Counted from the first letter of the stretch, positions 6,335-15,604 are shown. The stretch is 20,580 nucleotides of DNA from Bacteroidales bacterium UBA3684 (GCA_002372855.1 DFIZ01000032.1:6774-27353); one strand, 5' to 3'. A program made the numbers and translations. Notes: a model not told the origin generated them from the sequence alone.

Positions 6335-8584
6335 ATGACGAAGGGGATGACCGCCTTCTATCTGCTGCTCACGCTGGTGGGTGGCATTGCCATCATTGTG
6401 AGTATGATAAAGATACAATGGGTTGACGGAGACGACTGGCGTGCACGCGGACTGAAACGAGAGGCCGGCCTGCGCACAGACCCGGCACGGCGAGGCGTCA
6501 TCTATTCGAGCGATGGCAAGATACTGGCCACCACGGTGACGGAGTGTGACCTGTACCTCGACCTGCTCGACACCATTGTGATGGAAAAAGGGAAGCCGAA
6601 AAAGAACTCGAAAGGCGAGCCGATAGAGAGCGGCATCCCCGATTCGTGCTTCAACCGCTACATAGACACGGTGTGCCTGCTGCTCAACGAGGCAGCTCCG
6701 CTCTACAGCGCTGCATACTATCGCGAATTGATTACAGCGGAACGTTCGAAGGCCAAACCCAACAGATGTTTCTGTGTGTTGAGGTCGAAGAAAGGCAATC
6801 CGATATCCATACCGTATTCCACATGGCTTACCATCAAAAGATTGCCGGGCTGGGGGATAGGCGTGGTGAAGCAGGTGGACGGCCGCAGCGTGATACGTCA
6901 GGTGCGTGCCCATATCTACGGTAACATGGCAGAGAACACCATAGGCTTTGTGAATTCAAGTGCCGCAGGCACTTATACAGGTCTCGAAGGTGCTTACGAC
7001 TCGATACTACGCGGACAGGACGGCATATTCAACTGCCGCCGATTGACGAAGGGAATCTGGCTGCCCGACGAGCCGCGCGAACGCAAAGAGGTGCCCCAAC
7101 GCACCGACAATGACCGTGTGGACACAATCGTGGTGCAAAACAAAGTGGACGGACAGGATATTGTGGCGACCATCGACACGCGCTATCAAGACATTGCGGA
7201 AAGCGCATTGCGGAAAGCGCTGCTGCAATATAACGGCACAGGCGGCTGCGCCATATTGATGGAAGTGGAGACGGGATATGTACTGGCATGTGCCAACCTG
7301 GAATTGGACACGGCATCGCATAGGTACCTGGAGCTGCGCGACCGCAACATTGCAGTGAACGATGTGAACCATCCGGGTTCCACATTCAAGAGTGTGGTGC
7401 TCACCGCCATGCTGAATGATTCGGGAATAGAGATTGACACGGCCATGATGTTCCGTGTGGGTGAGAAGAACTACCTTGGCGGCCACAAGGATGGCTGGGT
7501 GAGGGACGACCACCGCGTTGTGGGCAAAGACGGCAAAGTGAGAGATTCGCTCAACGTCAGAGAGATAATCGAGCAGTCGTCGAATGTGGGAATGGTGGAA
7601 ATTGGGTGGAAGTACTACCGTATGAAAAAGCGTTCCGATGTGTTGAGGAACATGATGCGCGAGGTTTTCCCGTACGACATGCCCAATGTTGATGTGGTTG
7701 CATTGCCGGGAAAAACGAGAATCAACGACGTGAGTTCGGTTGCCGACTTCACAAGACTTTGCTTCGGCTATGCCACCCAGGTGTCGCCCTTGCAAATCAT
7801 CACCTTCTACAATGCACTGGCCGCCAACGGACGAATGGTGAAACCGCTGTTCTGCCGTGCCACGATAGACGACAAGGGCCGTCGGCGCGAGGTGAAGCCC
7901 ATTGTGCTCAATCCACAGGCCTTCGACCCGGGAAAGGCCAAGATGCTTAAGGACATGTTGGTGGGCGTTGTGAATAATGGTGGTACGGGTAAGCACCTGA
8001 AAAGCGAAAACTATCTGTTGGCCGGCAAGACCGGTACAGCAAAAAAGAGCGGAGCCTATGATGCCTCCTTTGCGGGTTTCTTCCCGGCGGACAATCCCAA
8101 GTACACTTGCTTCGCCTTGATAGAGAACTGCCACGCCTATGGTTGGCAGGCTGGCCAGGTGGTGAAAAGCATCGCCGACTGTGTGGTGGCCATGGACAAG
8201 GATTTGGACGAATCGGTCAGCGCACGTTTGCAGGCTGACAGTACGAAAGCAGAGCAGAAACCCACATTGGAGAAAGGAAACCAGCGCGGGATTGCCCAAG
8301 TTTACAGCCTGCTGGGACAGCCGTACAACTCGGCCGATCCCAATAGCGAGTGGGTCTATTACCGTGCAGCCAACGACTCGCTTCCGGGAAGTTATGTGCC
8401 ATATGCCCCTGCTGAAGGGAAGGTGCCCAACTGCTATGGTATGAGCGCCAAGGATGCCATCGCCCTGCTGCATTCCATGGGATTCAAGGCCCGTGTCAGC
8501 GGGTACGGGAAAGTGGCCTCGCAACAACCCAAGGGTGGAAGTGCTGCCAAAAGTGGCGCAACTGTTGTTTTGAACTTGAAATAG
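6335..8584 (+). CDS. ftsI: Septal peptidoglycan transpeptidase FtsI (class B penicillin-binding protein) with PASTA domain
   Basis: Class B PBP that cross-links septal peptidoglycan together with FtsW. From the ATG at 6335 it has 749 residues: membrane anchor at about 6-27, a pedestal domain with 'RTDPARRGVIYSSDGKILA', and a transpeptidase domain with SxxK 'S349TFK352', SxN 'SSN' (415-417) and KTG (565-567). A single PASTA domain occupies about 690-749 ('VPNCYGMSAKDAIALLHSMGFKARVSG'). An in-frame TTG at 6302 would add 11 K/E-rich residues. The ATG is preferred because it sits directly before the membrane anchor, but the TTG start cannot be excluded. All three catalytic motifs are intact. Confidence 0.93.
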   Translation: MTKGMTAFYLLLTLVGGIAIIVSMIKIQWVDGDDWRARGLKREAGLRTDPARRGVIYSSDGKILATTVTECDLYLDLLDTIVMEKGKPKKNSKGEPIESGIPDSCFNRYIDTVCLLLNEAAPLYSAAYYRELITAERSKAKPNRCFCVLRSKKGNPISIPYSTWLTIKRLPGWGIGVVKQVDGRSVIRQVRAHIYGNMAENTIGFVNSSAAGTYTGLEGAYDSILRGQDGIFNCRRLTKGIWLPDEPRERKEVPQRTDNDRVDTIVVQNKVDGQDIVATIDTRYQDIAESALRKALLQYNGTGGCAILMEVETGYVLACANLELDTASHRYLELRDRNIAVNDVNHPGSTFKSVVLTAMLNDSGIEIDTAMMFRVGEKNYLGGHKDGWVRDDHRVVGKDGKVRDSLNVREIIEQSSNVGMVEIGWKYYRMKKRSDVLRNMMREVFPYDMPNVDVVALPGKTRINDVSSVADFTRLCFGYATQVSPLQIITFYNALAANGRMVKPLFCRATIDDKGRRREVKPIVLNPQAFDPGKAKMLKDMLVGVVNNGGTGKHLKSENYLLAGKTGTAKKSGAYDASFAGFFPADNPKYTCFALIENCHAYGWQAGQVVKSIADCVVAMDKDLDESVSARLQADSTKAEQKPTLEKGNQRGIAQVYSLLGQPYNSADPNSEWVYYRAANDSLPGSYVPYAPAEGKVPNCYGMSAKDAIALLHSMGFKARVSGYGKVASQQPKGGSAAKSGATVVLNLK

Positions 8585-8593
8585 AACTGAGAA

Positions 8594-10045
8594 ATGAAAC
8601 TGAAAGATATCATAAAAGGAATTGCATGCGACGTACAGGGCGGAGTCGACGTGGAGGTGAAAGACCTCCAGTTCGACTCGCGCAAGGTTGCTGAAGGGAC
8701 TCTGTTTGTGGCCCAGCCGGGGACCAAGGTCGACGGACACGCATTCATTGCCCAGGCAATCAAGGCAGGCGCCGTGGCTGTGGTATGTCAGCACGTGCCC
8801 AAAGATGCACCCGAAGGAGCTGTATATGTGTTAGTGGAGGACAGCAGCAAAGCTCTCGGTGAGATGGCGGCGAACTTCTACGGCCACCCGTCGCGCGACT
8901 TGAAACTCATCGGCATCACAGGAACCAATGGGAAAACGACGACCGTCACCTTGCTGCATCGGATGTTCCGTCAGTTGGGCCATCACGTGGGACTTGTCTC
9001 CACGATTGTCAACAAGATTGACGAAGAGGAATTGCCCACCGGCCATACAACGCCAGATGCATTGGAACTTAACCAGCTGCTGAGACGTATGGTTGATGCC
9101 AGGTGCGAATACTGTTTCATGGAAGTGAGTTCTCACGCTGTTGTCCAGCATCGCATTGCGGGAGTGGAATTTGCGGGCGGAATATTCAGCAATATTACCC
9201 ATGACCATTTGGATTTCCACAAGACGATGGCCAACTATATCGCTGCCAAAAAGGGCTTTTTCGACGGACTTCCGGCCAATGCGTGGGCTCTGGTGAACAT
9301 TGATGACAAGAATGGCCGCGTCATGGTGCAGAATACTCGAGCCAAAGTTTCCACCTATGCGTTGAACCAGATGGCCGACTACCATTGCAAGATTCTTGAG
9401 GAGGGCTTTGAAGGCATGCACCTTCAAATAGGAGGGAGAGAAATATGGTGCCGCCTTGTGGGGCGCTTCAACGCCTACAATCTTACGGCAATCTACGCTG
9501 CCGCAGTGCTCTGCGGTGTCAAAGAAGAAGAAGTGGCCCGACAGCTGTCGACTTTGGAACCCGCGCCCGGCAGGTTCCAATATGTCAGCGGACGTGGTAT
9601 CACAGCCATTGTGGACTATGCACATACGCCAGATGCGCTGCAGAATGTGATTTCAACAATCGACGCTATCCGTCGGCCGAGCCAGCAGCTCATCACTGTT
9701 GTCGGATGCGGTGGCGACCGCGACCGAACGAAACGACCGGAGATGGCCCAGATAGCCTCGAGAGGCAGTGACAAGCTGGTGCTGACTTCCGACAATCCTC
9801 GTACAGAGAAGCCTGAGAGCATTCTGGACGACATGGAAGCAGGCCTTACGCCGCAAGAATTGAGTTGCACTGTGCGCATCACCGACCGCCGTCAGGCCAT
9901 CCGTACGGCCTGCATGATGGCCCGCGAAGGCGACATCATCCTTATTGCAGGCAAAGGGCATGAGAAATATCAGGAGGTGAATGGAGTGCGTAGCCATTTT
10001 GACGACGTCGAGGAAGTGGAAAAAGAGTTAAAATCTAATGTTTAA
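8594..10045 (+). CDS. murE: UDP-MurNAc-L-alanyl-D-glutamate--2,6-diaminopimelate ligase
   Basis: Cytoplasmic Mur ligase that adds the third stem-peptide residue, using ATP; 483 residues, full length. The N-terminal UDP-binding domain has 'DSRKVAEGTLFVA' (28-40). The central domain has the P-loop 'GITGTNGKTTT' (107-117), 'MEVSSHAV' and 'NITHDHLDFHKTMANYIAAKKGFF', whose lysine pair at 219-220 includes the likely carbamylated residue. The C-terminal domain has 'DYAHTPDAL', 'GCGGDRDRTKRPEM' and 'DNPR' at 400-403. The DNPR motif points to meso-diaminopimelate rather than lysine as the substrate. The gene starts 9 bases after ftsI, consistent with one transcript. All three Mur-ligase domains are intact, unlike the murD-position gene downstream. 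Confidence 0.96.
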   Translation: MKLKDIIKGIACDVQGGVDVEVKDLQFDSRKVAEGTLFVAQPGTKVDGHAFIAQAIKAGAVAVVCQHVPKDAPEGAVYVLVEDSSKALGEMAANFYGHPSRDLKLIGITGTNGKTTTVTLLHRMFRQLGHHVGLVSTIVNKIDEEELPTGHTTPDALELNQLLRRMVDARCEYCFMEVSSHAVVQHRIAGVEFAGGIFSNITHDHLDFHKTMANYIAAKKGFFDGLPANAWALVNIDDKNGRVMVQNTRAKVSTYALNQMADYHCKILEEGFEGMHLQIGGREIWCRLVGRFNAYNLTAIYAAAVLCGVKEEEVARQLSTLEPAPGRFQYVSGRGITAIVDYAHTPDALQNVISTIDAIRRPSQQLITVVGCGGDRDRTKRPEMAQIASRGSDKLVLTSDNPRTEKPESILDDMEAGLTPQELSCTVRITDRRQAIRTACMMAREGDIILIAGKGHEKYQEVNGVRSHFDDVEEVEKELKSNV

Positions 10046-10068
10046 AACAAAAACCTTAAAGTTCAAAT

Positions 10069-11247
10069 ATGCTATACTATCTGTTTGAATGGTTTGACAA
10101 AGGACTGGACATCCCTGGAACGGGAGTGTTGCAGTACATCTCGGTACGTGCGGCGGCGAGCATGGTGACATCGCTGCTGATTATGTTGGTGTTCGGCAAG
10201 CCCTTTATACGCTGGATGAAGAATAAGATGGGGATGATGGACGAAGTGCGTACTGAGCTCGGCCTTGAAGGTGCCGCCCGCAAAAGTCAGACTCCCACTA
10301 TGGGAGGCTTGTTGATACTTGCTGCAATTATCATTCCCACGCTGCTTTTTGCCAAACTGGACAATATCTATGTGCTCATCATGCTGGGAACCACTGTCTG
10401 GATGGGAATGATTGGTTTTCTGGACGACTATCTGAAAAAAACACGTGGGAAGGCTGGTCTGCCGGGGAAATACAAAGTCTTGGGACAGGTGCTGCTGGGA
10501 TTGATTGTGGGCTTGCTCATTATTCATCATCCCGACATCTCGGGGTCCACTACAACTACCATCCCCTTTGTGAAGAACAATGAGTTTGACTACGCATGGC
10601 TCGTTACATGGATGGGCGATTGGGCTGGCGACCTGGTGTGGGTGGTTTATGTTTTAATCATTATTTTTATCGTCACAGCAGTCAGTAACGCATCCAACCT
10701 CACCGACGGCATCGATGGCATCGCCACAGGTGTGGCTTCGGTCAACGGTGGTGCCCTGGCCATCCTGGCATGGGTCAGTGGCAACGTTGTTATGGCGGGT
10801 TATCTGAACATCATGTACCTTTCCAATATTGGCGAGTTGGCTATTTTCAGTACGGCCTTCGTCGGTGCTACGCTCGGTTTCTTGTGGTTTAATACGCACC
10901 CGGCAGAAATCTTCATGGGAGACACCGGGTCGTTGGCCATTGGTAGTATTATTGCCGTTTTTGCTGTGCTAATAAAAAAAGAATTGTTGTTGCCTATTCT
11001 TTGCGGAATCTATGTGGTGGAGAACCTTTCGGTCATTATTCAGACTTCATACTGCAAATTGTACCGTCGTCGACACAAACTACCCCCTAGTCAATCTGTG
11101 CCAGTTGAAAAACGTCCATTCCTCATGACTCCGCTTCACCATCATTATCAGAAAAAGGGTGTGGCAGAGGAGAAAGTTGTCATTCGTTTTGTCATCATAG
11201 CCATTCTTCTGGCAATCTTCACACTTGTAACCCTCAAGCTGAGATAA
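10069..11247 (+). CDS. mraY: Phospho-N-acetylmuramoyl-pentapeptide-transferase MraY
   Basis: Polytopic inner-membrane enzyme that transfers phospho-MurNAc-pentapeptide to undecaprenyl phosphate to form lipid I. The 392 residues include about ten hydrophobic segments. Signature motifs are 'KSQTPTMGGLLI' (72-83), the acidic pair D119-D120 in 'GFLDDYLKKTRGKAGLPGKYK', 'SNASNLTDGIDGIATG' (206-221), 'FNTHPAEIFMGDTGSLAIG' (about 274-292) and the three-histidine 'PLHHHYQKKG' (H357-H359). The gene follows murE by 23 bases. The 35-base spacer after its stop leads directly to the shortened murD-like gene. Nothing suggests a defect in the enzyme. Confidence 0.96.
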   Translation: MLYYLFEWFDKGLDIPGTGVLQYISVRAAASMVTSLLIMLVFGKPFIRWMKNKMGMMDEVRTELGLEGAARKSQTPTMGGLLILAAIIIPTLLFAKLDNIYVLIMLGTTVWMGMIGFLDDYLKKTRGKAGLPGKYKVLGQVLLGLIVGLLIIHHPDISGSTTTTIPFVKNNEFDYAWLVTWMGDWAGDLVWVVYVLIIIFIVTAVSNASNLTDGIDGIATGVASVNGGALAILAWVSGNVVMAGYLNIMYLSNIGELAIFSTAFVGATLGFLWFNTHPAEIFMGDTGSLAIGSIIAVFAVLIKKELLLPILCGIYVVENLSVIIQTSYCKLYRRRHKLPPSQSVPVEKRPFLMTPLHHHYQKKGVAEEKVVIRFVIIAILLAIFTLVTLKLR

Positions 11248-11282
11248 AAATAACCACTGAACAACATATCAAACCCAATCTT

Positions 11283-11822
11283 ATGACAATAGAAACTTTG
11301 GCCAAACAAGGCCGCGACAGAATCCACACTGGGTTGGCCGGTATCGACACCCAACGTCTCAAGGCTATGCGAAACGCTTCACTGCGAGCCTGCTTCAACC
11401 GCCTTGAGGAGACCCGCTACCGTATGGAATTTGTTGCCCGAGTCTGTGGCCGCGAATATATCAACGACGCAGCCTCGCGCTCAGTCAATGCAACGTGGTA
11501 TTCTCTCGAGAGTATACCGGGAGGAATCATATGGATTGCTGACGCGCCGCAAAAGGACGTTGACTATGGTCGTCTTGTTCCATCGGCATTGCGCAAGGTG
11601 CGTATGCTTTTGGTTGTTGGAGACAATAGCAAGTGTATGCGCAAAACCTTTGCAGGTGTCATTCCCATCATTGAGGACTGTCCTTCCATTGCGGATGCCT
11701 TACAGAAGGCTTATCGTTACGAGGCCGAAGATGTCAAGGTTCTGTTCTCTCCGGCATGCGACAATGGTACCGATGTTGAGGAGGAGGGCGAGGTTTTCCG
11801 CCATGAAGTAAACGAATTATAA
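11283..11822 (+). CDS. MurD-like protein reduced to a degenerate C-terminal Mur-ligase domain
   Basis: It occupies the murD slot between mraY and ftsW but encodes only 179 residues; full MurD is about 440-450. From about residue 12 it aligns by eye with the end of the central domain and the whole third domain of Bacteroidota MurD: 'VARVCGREYIND' (51-62), 'VNATWYSLES' (68-77), 'DNSK' (114-117), 'VKVLFSPAC' (151-159), 'EEEGEVFRHEVNEL' (166-179). The UDP-binding domain, the ATP P-loop and the carbamyl-lysine region are absent. Residues usual in the domain are changed: DSKATN is 'DAASRS' (62-67), GGxDKGxDY is 'ADAPQKDVDY' (86-95), and SPACASFD is 'SPACDNGTD' (156-164). It cannot be an active D-glutamate ligase by itself. 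The frame is open, and the stop lies 2 bases from the ftsW start, so it looks translated. It may be a relic, a scaffold, or half of a split enzyme; a full-length MurD should exist elsewhere in the genome. Confidence 0.8.
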   Translation: MTIETLAKQGRDRIHTGLAGIDTQRLKAMRNASLRACFNRLEETRYRMEFVARVCGREYINDAASRSVNATWYSLESIPGGIIWIADAPQKDVDYGRLVPSALRKVRMLLVVGDNSKCMRKTFAGVIPIIEDCPSIADALQKAYRYEAEDVKVLFSPACDNGTDVEEEGEVFRHEVNEL

Positions 11823-11824
11823 TC

Positions 11825-13063
11825 ATGAAGGTATCAAAGATATTCAAAGGCGATCGTACAATCTGGGTGGTGTTTCTGCTGCTCAGTATTGTATCGCTGG
11901 TGGAGGTCTACAGCTCCATCGGTTTATTCGCCTATTCCCGTAGTGGCGGAGGGTGGCCGACGGGTCTTTTCCTGAAACATCTTGTCATTGTTGCGGCCAC
12001 ATGGGGTGTTGTCATTGCTGCGTCGCATGTCAACTACCGTTTCTTTTCTCGCTTTGCCGTGATGGGTTTCTGGATTTCTGTGGTGTTGTTGGCTGTGGTG
12101 TTGATGATGGGTGGCCGATGGTTCCGCTTGCCAGTGGTGGGACAGTTCCAACCCTCCGAAGTGGCCAAAGTGATGTTGGTGCTCTTTATTGCACGTCAAC
12201 TTGCGCTCAAGAAAGATCAAGCTGGCGAACTCGGCACCTTCCTCTCATTGCTCATCTACATTGTCGGGGTTGTCGTTTTGGTGCTCCCCGAGAACTTTTC
12301 CACAGCAGCTCTTATCTTTGTATCCTGCTACTTGATGATGCTCTTTGGCGGTGTCAACCGCAAATGGTGGTGGCGACTCATGCTCGCCGGCCTGTTGGTA
12401 GTGGTTGTCGGGTTGGGTGTTACGTATGTTCGCTATGATAAAAGTCTTGATACTCAAACTGAGCAGACGGAGCAGCTCCTCGAGCGTTCAACCACATGGG
12501 GGCATCGAATCCACTCTTGGATAAAACCCAATCCTGACGAACTCTCCCAAGAAAACATGGCCCGAATGGCCATTGCCCGTGGTGGTTTCTTCGGTGTGGG
12601 TCCTGGCAATACTGTCCATGCACGTCTCATGACTCAGGCCCACAACGACTTTATATATGCTATCATTATTGAAGAACTGGGTATGTTGACGGGCATCATT
12701 GTCTTTGTACTATACAGTTTTTTCTATTTCCGTTGCATCCGACTGGCCTGGAGATGCAAAGGCCGTTTCGGCGCCTTGTCCGTGGCAGGTTTCGGCACCA
12801 TGATATATCTCCAGGCGCTTGCCAACATGTGTGTGGCAGTGGGTGTGCTCCCGGTCACCGGACAAACGCTCCCCTTCATTTCTTATGGCGGCACGGCTTA
12901 TCTGTTCATGGGATGTGGCTTGGGAGTCATTCAGTCGGTGGCTGCCGACGTTTACGATAAAGAGGCGCAGGAGAAAGCCTTGGCAAAGGAAACGGAATCG
13001 GAAGAAAATGCAGAGGCAACGCCCCGGGAACAAATAGAAAACGACAATAACAACGATAATTAA
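11825..13063 (+). CDS. ftsW: Septal peptidoglycan polymerase FtsW (SEDS family)
   Basis: Multi-pass SEDS-family glycosyltransferase that polymerises lipid II at the septum, partnered with FtsI; 412 residues with about ten membrane segments. Family motifs are 'FQPSEVAKVMLVLFIA' (108-123), 'PENFSTAALIF' (155-165), 'QAHNDFIYAIIIEELGMLTG' (271-290) with the conserved Asp at 275, and 'LPVTGQTLPFISYGGTAYL' (342-360). The C-terminal 30-35 residues form a charged, E/N-rich cytoplasmic tail ('EAQEKALAKETESEENAEA', ending in an N/D run). It starts 2 bases after the shortened murD-like gene and ends one base before murG, so translational coupling is likely across the three genes. Confidence 0.94.
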   Translation: MKVSKIFKGDRTIWVVFLLLSIVSLVEVYSSIGLFAYSRSGGGWPTGLFLKHLVIVAATWGVVIAASHVNYRFFSRFAVMGFWISVVLLAVVLMMGGRWFRLPVVGQFQPSEVAKVMLVLFIARQLALKKDQAGELGTFLSLLIYIVGVVVLVLPENFSTAALIFVSCYLMMLFGGVNRKWWWRLMLAGLLVVVVGLGVTYVRYDKSLDTQTEQTEQLLERSTTWGHRIHSWIKPNPDELSQENMARMAIARGGFFGVGPGNTVHARLMTQAHNDFIYAIIIEELGMLTGIIVFVLYSFFYFRCIRLAWRCKGRFGALSVAGFGTMIYLQALANMCVAVGVLPVTGQTLPFISYGGTAYLFMGCGLGVIQSVAADVYDKEAQEKALAKETESEENAEATPREQIENDNNNDN

Positions 13064-13064
13064 T

Positions 13065-14183
13065 ATGAAGATAATCATCAGTGGAGGAGGTAGCGGTGGA
13101 CACATTTTCCCCGCAGTGGCAATAGCCAATGCTGTTAAGGCACGTTGGAACGATGCCGACATCCTTTTTGTCGGTGCAGAAGGCCGCATGGAGATGGAAA
13201 AGGTGCCGGCGGCAGGGTATAAGATTGTGGGATTGCCCATAGCGGGACTGCAGCGCAAACTCACTCCGGCCAATATTGTGAAAAATCTCCAACTTCCCTT
13301 CCGCATCTTGAAAAGCCGTCGCAAGGTGAAGAACATCATCGCCGATTTTGCTCCAGACATCGTGGTGGGTGTTGGAGGTTTCGCCAGCGAGCCTACCCTC
13401 AAGGCTGCTGCCGCAATGGGCTACAAGACGCTGCTTCAAGAACAGAATTCCTATGCCGGACTGACCAATAAAATGTTGGCACGCAAGGCGCAGAAGATTT
13501 GTGTGGCCTATGAGGGTATGGAGCGATTCTTCCCCAAAGAAAAGATTGTCTTCACCGGCAATCCAGTACGCGCCGACATTGAGCAGATGGCGGCAACAAC
13601 TACCGAAGGTCGCCAATTTTTCAACCTCGAGCCCGAAGGACGTGTCTTGCTTTCCGTGGGTGGCAGCCTCGGCGCCCGTAGTATCAATGAGATGATTATG
13701 GGCCATCTCCATTTCTTCCGCGAGAACCGTATTCAGCTGCTTTGGCAAACAGGCCGTTGGATGTACGACGAGGCTGTGGCAGCCGTCGAACGTGCCCAGG
13801 TTGGCCAGTGGGTCAAGGTCCACCAGTTCATTCAGCGCATGGATCTTGCTTATGCTGCTGCCGACATCGTGGTGTCGCGAGCCGGCGCCATTGCCATCAG
13901 CGAACTTTGTCTTGTCGGCAAACCCGTAGTGCTCATCCCGTCGCCCAATGTGGCCGAGGACCATCAGACAAAAAACGCACTGGCTCTGGTGGACCGTGGT
14001 GCCGCCGTGATGGTGAAGGATGTGGACTGCGGCAGCCAGGGACTGGCAGCGGTCAAGGATATCTTCGACGCTCCCGAACGACAGGAGGCCATGCGTGCCG
14101 CCATTGCCAAGATGGCCGTGCGTGGCGCCGCCGACAAGATTGTGGACCAAATTGAGAAACTGATTAAAACCGACATACAATGA
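13065..14183 (+). CDS. murG: UDP-GlcNAc:lipid I N-acetylglucosaminyltransferase MurG
   Basis: Peripheral membrane GT28 glycosyltransferase that adds GlcNAc to lipid I, giving lipid II; 372 residues. The N-terminal half has 'ISGGGSGGHIFPAVAIANAV' (G-loop at 7-13), 'VVGVGGFASEPTLKAA' and 'LLQEQNSYAGLTNKMLAR'. The C-terminal half has 'FTGNPVRADI', 'SVGGSLGARSINE' and 'VVSRAGAIAISELCLVGKP', followed by 'VLIPSPNVAEDHQTKNA'. These are the acceptor- and UDP-GlcNAc-binding motifs of the family and all are present. The stop TGA overlaps the murC ATG as ATGA. Confidence 0.96.
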   Translation: MKIIISGGGSGGHIFPAVAIANAVKARWNDADILFVGAEGRMEMEKVPAAGYKIVGLPIAGLQRKLTPANIVKNLQLPFRILKSRRKVKNIIADFAPDIVVGVGGFASEPTLKAAAAMGYKTLLQEQNSYAGLTNKMLARKAQKICVAYEGMERFFPKEKIVFTGNPVRADIEQMAATTTEGRQFFNLEPEGRVLLSVGGSLGARSINEMIMGHLHFFRENRIQLLWQTGRWMYDEAVAAVERAQVGQWVKVHQFIQRMDLAYAAADIVVSRAGAIAISELCLVGKPVVLIPSPNVAEDHQTKNALALVDRGAAVMVKDVDCGSQGLAAVKDIFDAPERQEAMRAAIAKMAVRGAADKIVDQIEKLIKTDIQ

Positions 14184-15604
14184 ACTACTATTTCCTTGGC
14201 ATCGGAGGTATCGGTATGAGCGCCTTGGCGCGCTTCTTCCATCGTCGCGGCGACACCGTCAGCGGCTACGACCGTACCCCGTCTCCTCTTACCGACGAAC
14301 TCCGTGCCGAAGGTATCGACATCCACTTCGACGACAATCCCGACCTCATTCCCGCTCAGGTCGACTTGGCTGTCTACACTCCTGCCGTCCCTGCCGAAAC
14401 ACTCGAGTTTCAATCTCTTGTTGCTCGCGGAGTGAGAATGGAAAAACGTTCGCAGGTACTTGGCGAGGTGACCCGTGGCAAACGTTGCATCGCCGTGGCC
14501 GGCAGTCATGGAAAAACCACTACGACAACCATGATTGCCCACCTCCTTTCCAAGGCTCCGTGCGGCTGTAGCGCATTCCTTGGTGGGATAAGCAAGAATT
14601 TTGACAGTAATCTTCTGGTCAATCCCGATAGCCAATATGTTGTTGTCGAGGCCGATGAATACGACCGCTCTTTTCTCCAGCTTCATCCCTTCATGGCTGT
14701 CATCACAGCCACCGACCCCGACCACCTCGACATTTATGGCACCCATGAACACATGATGGAGGCCTATCTCCAGTTCGCCAACCAGGTGGAACCCGATGGC
14801 CGTCTTTTCCTCAAGGAAAACATCTTCCTCACCGCCGACGGCGAACCCTTTGTCGAATATGGCGCTCATCATCACCACGACCATGAAGATCACCACGACC
14901 ATGATGAAGAGAAAACCCTGACAGGCAACGTCTCGACCTATACCGCCCGTGGCATCGAGGCCGACTACTATGCCATCAACGTCCGCAACTATGGCGGCAA
15001 CCTTTTCTTCGACCTCCGTACCCCCGACGGCGTACTCTACGACCTCGAGCTCCAGGGGGCTCCGCTTGTCAATGTGGAGAATGCAGTGGCTGCCTCGGCG
15101 GTGGCCCTCGCTTGCGGTCTGGACCAATTCCAGCTGCGCAGCGGTCTGAAGAGTTTCGCCGGCGTGCGTCGCCGTTTCGACTACCGTATCCGCGAAAAGG
15201 ATCTGGTCTATATCGACGACTACGCCCATCATCCCAGCGAGCTCCAGTCCACCATCGAGGCTGTGCGCTACCTCTATCCCGGCAAACGGGTGGTGGGTAT
15301 CTTCCAGCCCCATCTCTACACCCGAACCCGCGATTTCGCCGACGATTTTGCCCGTGTGCTGCAAACCCTCGACGAAGTAATCATGATGCCCATCTACCCT
15401 GCCCGCGAAAAACCCATCCTCGGAGTCACGTCCAGCATGGTGTTGCGCAAAATGGACACCATGTCCAAATACCTCTGCACCCCCGACCAGGTCCTCGAGC
15501 TTGTGCCCGCCCTGTGCCCCGATGTGGTGTTGACCCTTGGTGCCGGCGACATTGATCGTCTCGTGCCGCGTTTAGAAACCGTTTTGAGAGAGAATCTGTT
15601 ATGA
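14180..15604 (+). CDS. murC: UDP-N-acetylmuramate--L-alanine ligase MurC, with a His-rich insertion
   Basis: Mur ligase adding L-alanine to UDP-MurNAc; 474 residues, slightly long. The N-terminal Rossmann domain begins 'YYFLGIGGIGMSALA'. The central domain has the P-loop 'GSHGKTTTTTM' (108-118), 'VVVEADEYDRSFLQLHP' (154-170) and 'ITATDPDHLDIYG' (175-187). The C-terminal domain has 'FAGVRRRFDYR', 'IDDYAHHPSEL', 'FQPHLYTRT' and 'PIYPAREKP'. All expected motifs are present, so activity is likely. Unusual is a polar insertion at about 222-248 in the central domain, where residues 230-242 contain eight histidines and five acidic residues (codons at 14867-14905). Its effect is unknown; metal binding is possible. 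ATGA overlaps join it to murG and ftsQ. Confidence 0.95.
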   Translation: MNYYFLGIGGIGMSALARFFHRRGDTVSGYDRTPSPLTDELRAEGIDIHFDDNPDLIPAQVDLAVYTPAVPAETLEFQSLVARGVRMEKRSQVLGEVTRGKRCIAVAGSHGKTTTTTMIAHLLSKAPCGCSAFLGGISKNFDSNLLVNPDSQYVVVEADEYDRSFLQLHPFMAVITATDPDHLDIYGTHEHMMEAYLQFANQVEPDGRLFLKENIFLTADGEPFVEYGAHHHHDHEDHHDHDEEKTLTGNVSTYTARGIEADYYAINVRNYGGNLFFDLRTPDGVLYDLELQGAPLVNVENAVAASAVALACGLDQFQLRSGLKSFAGVRRRFDYRIREKDLVYIDDYAHHPSELQSTIEAVRYLYPGKRVVGIFQPHLYTRTRDFADDFARVLQTLDEVIMMPIYPAREKPILGVTSSMVLRKMDTMSKYLCTPDQVLELVPALCPDVVLTLGAGDIDRLVPRLETVLRENLL

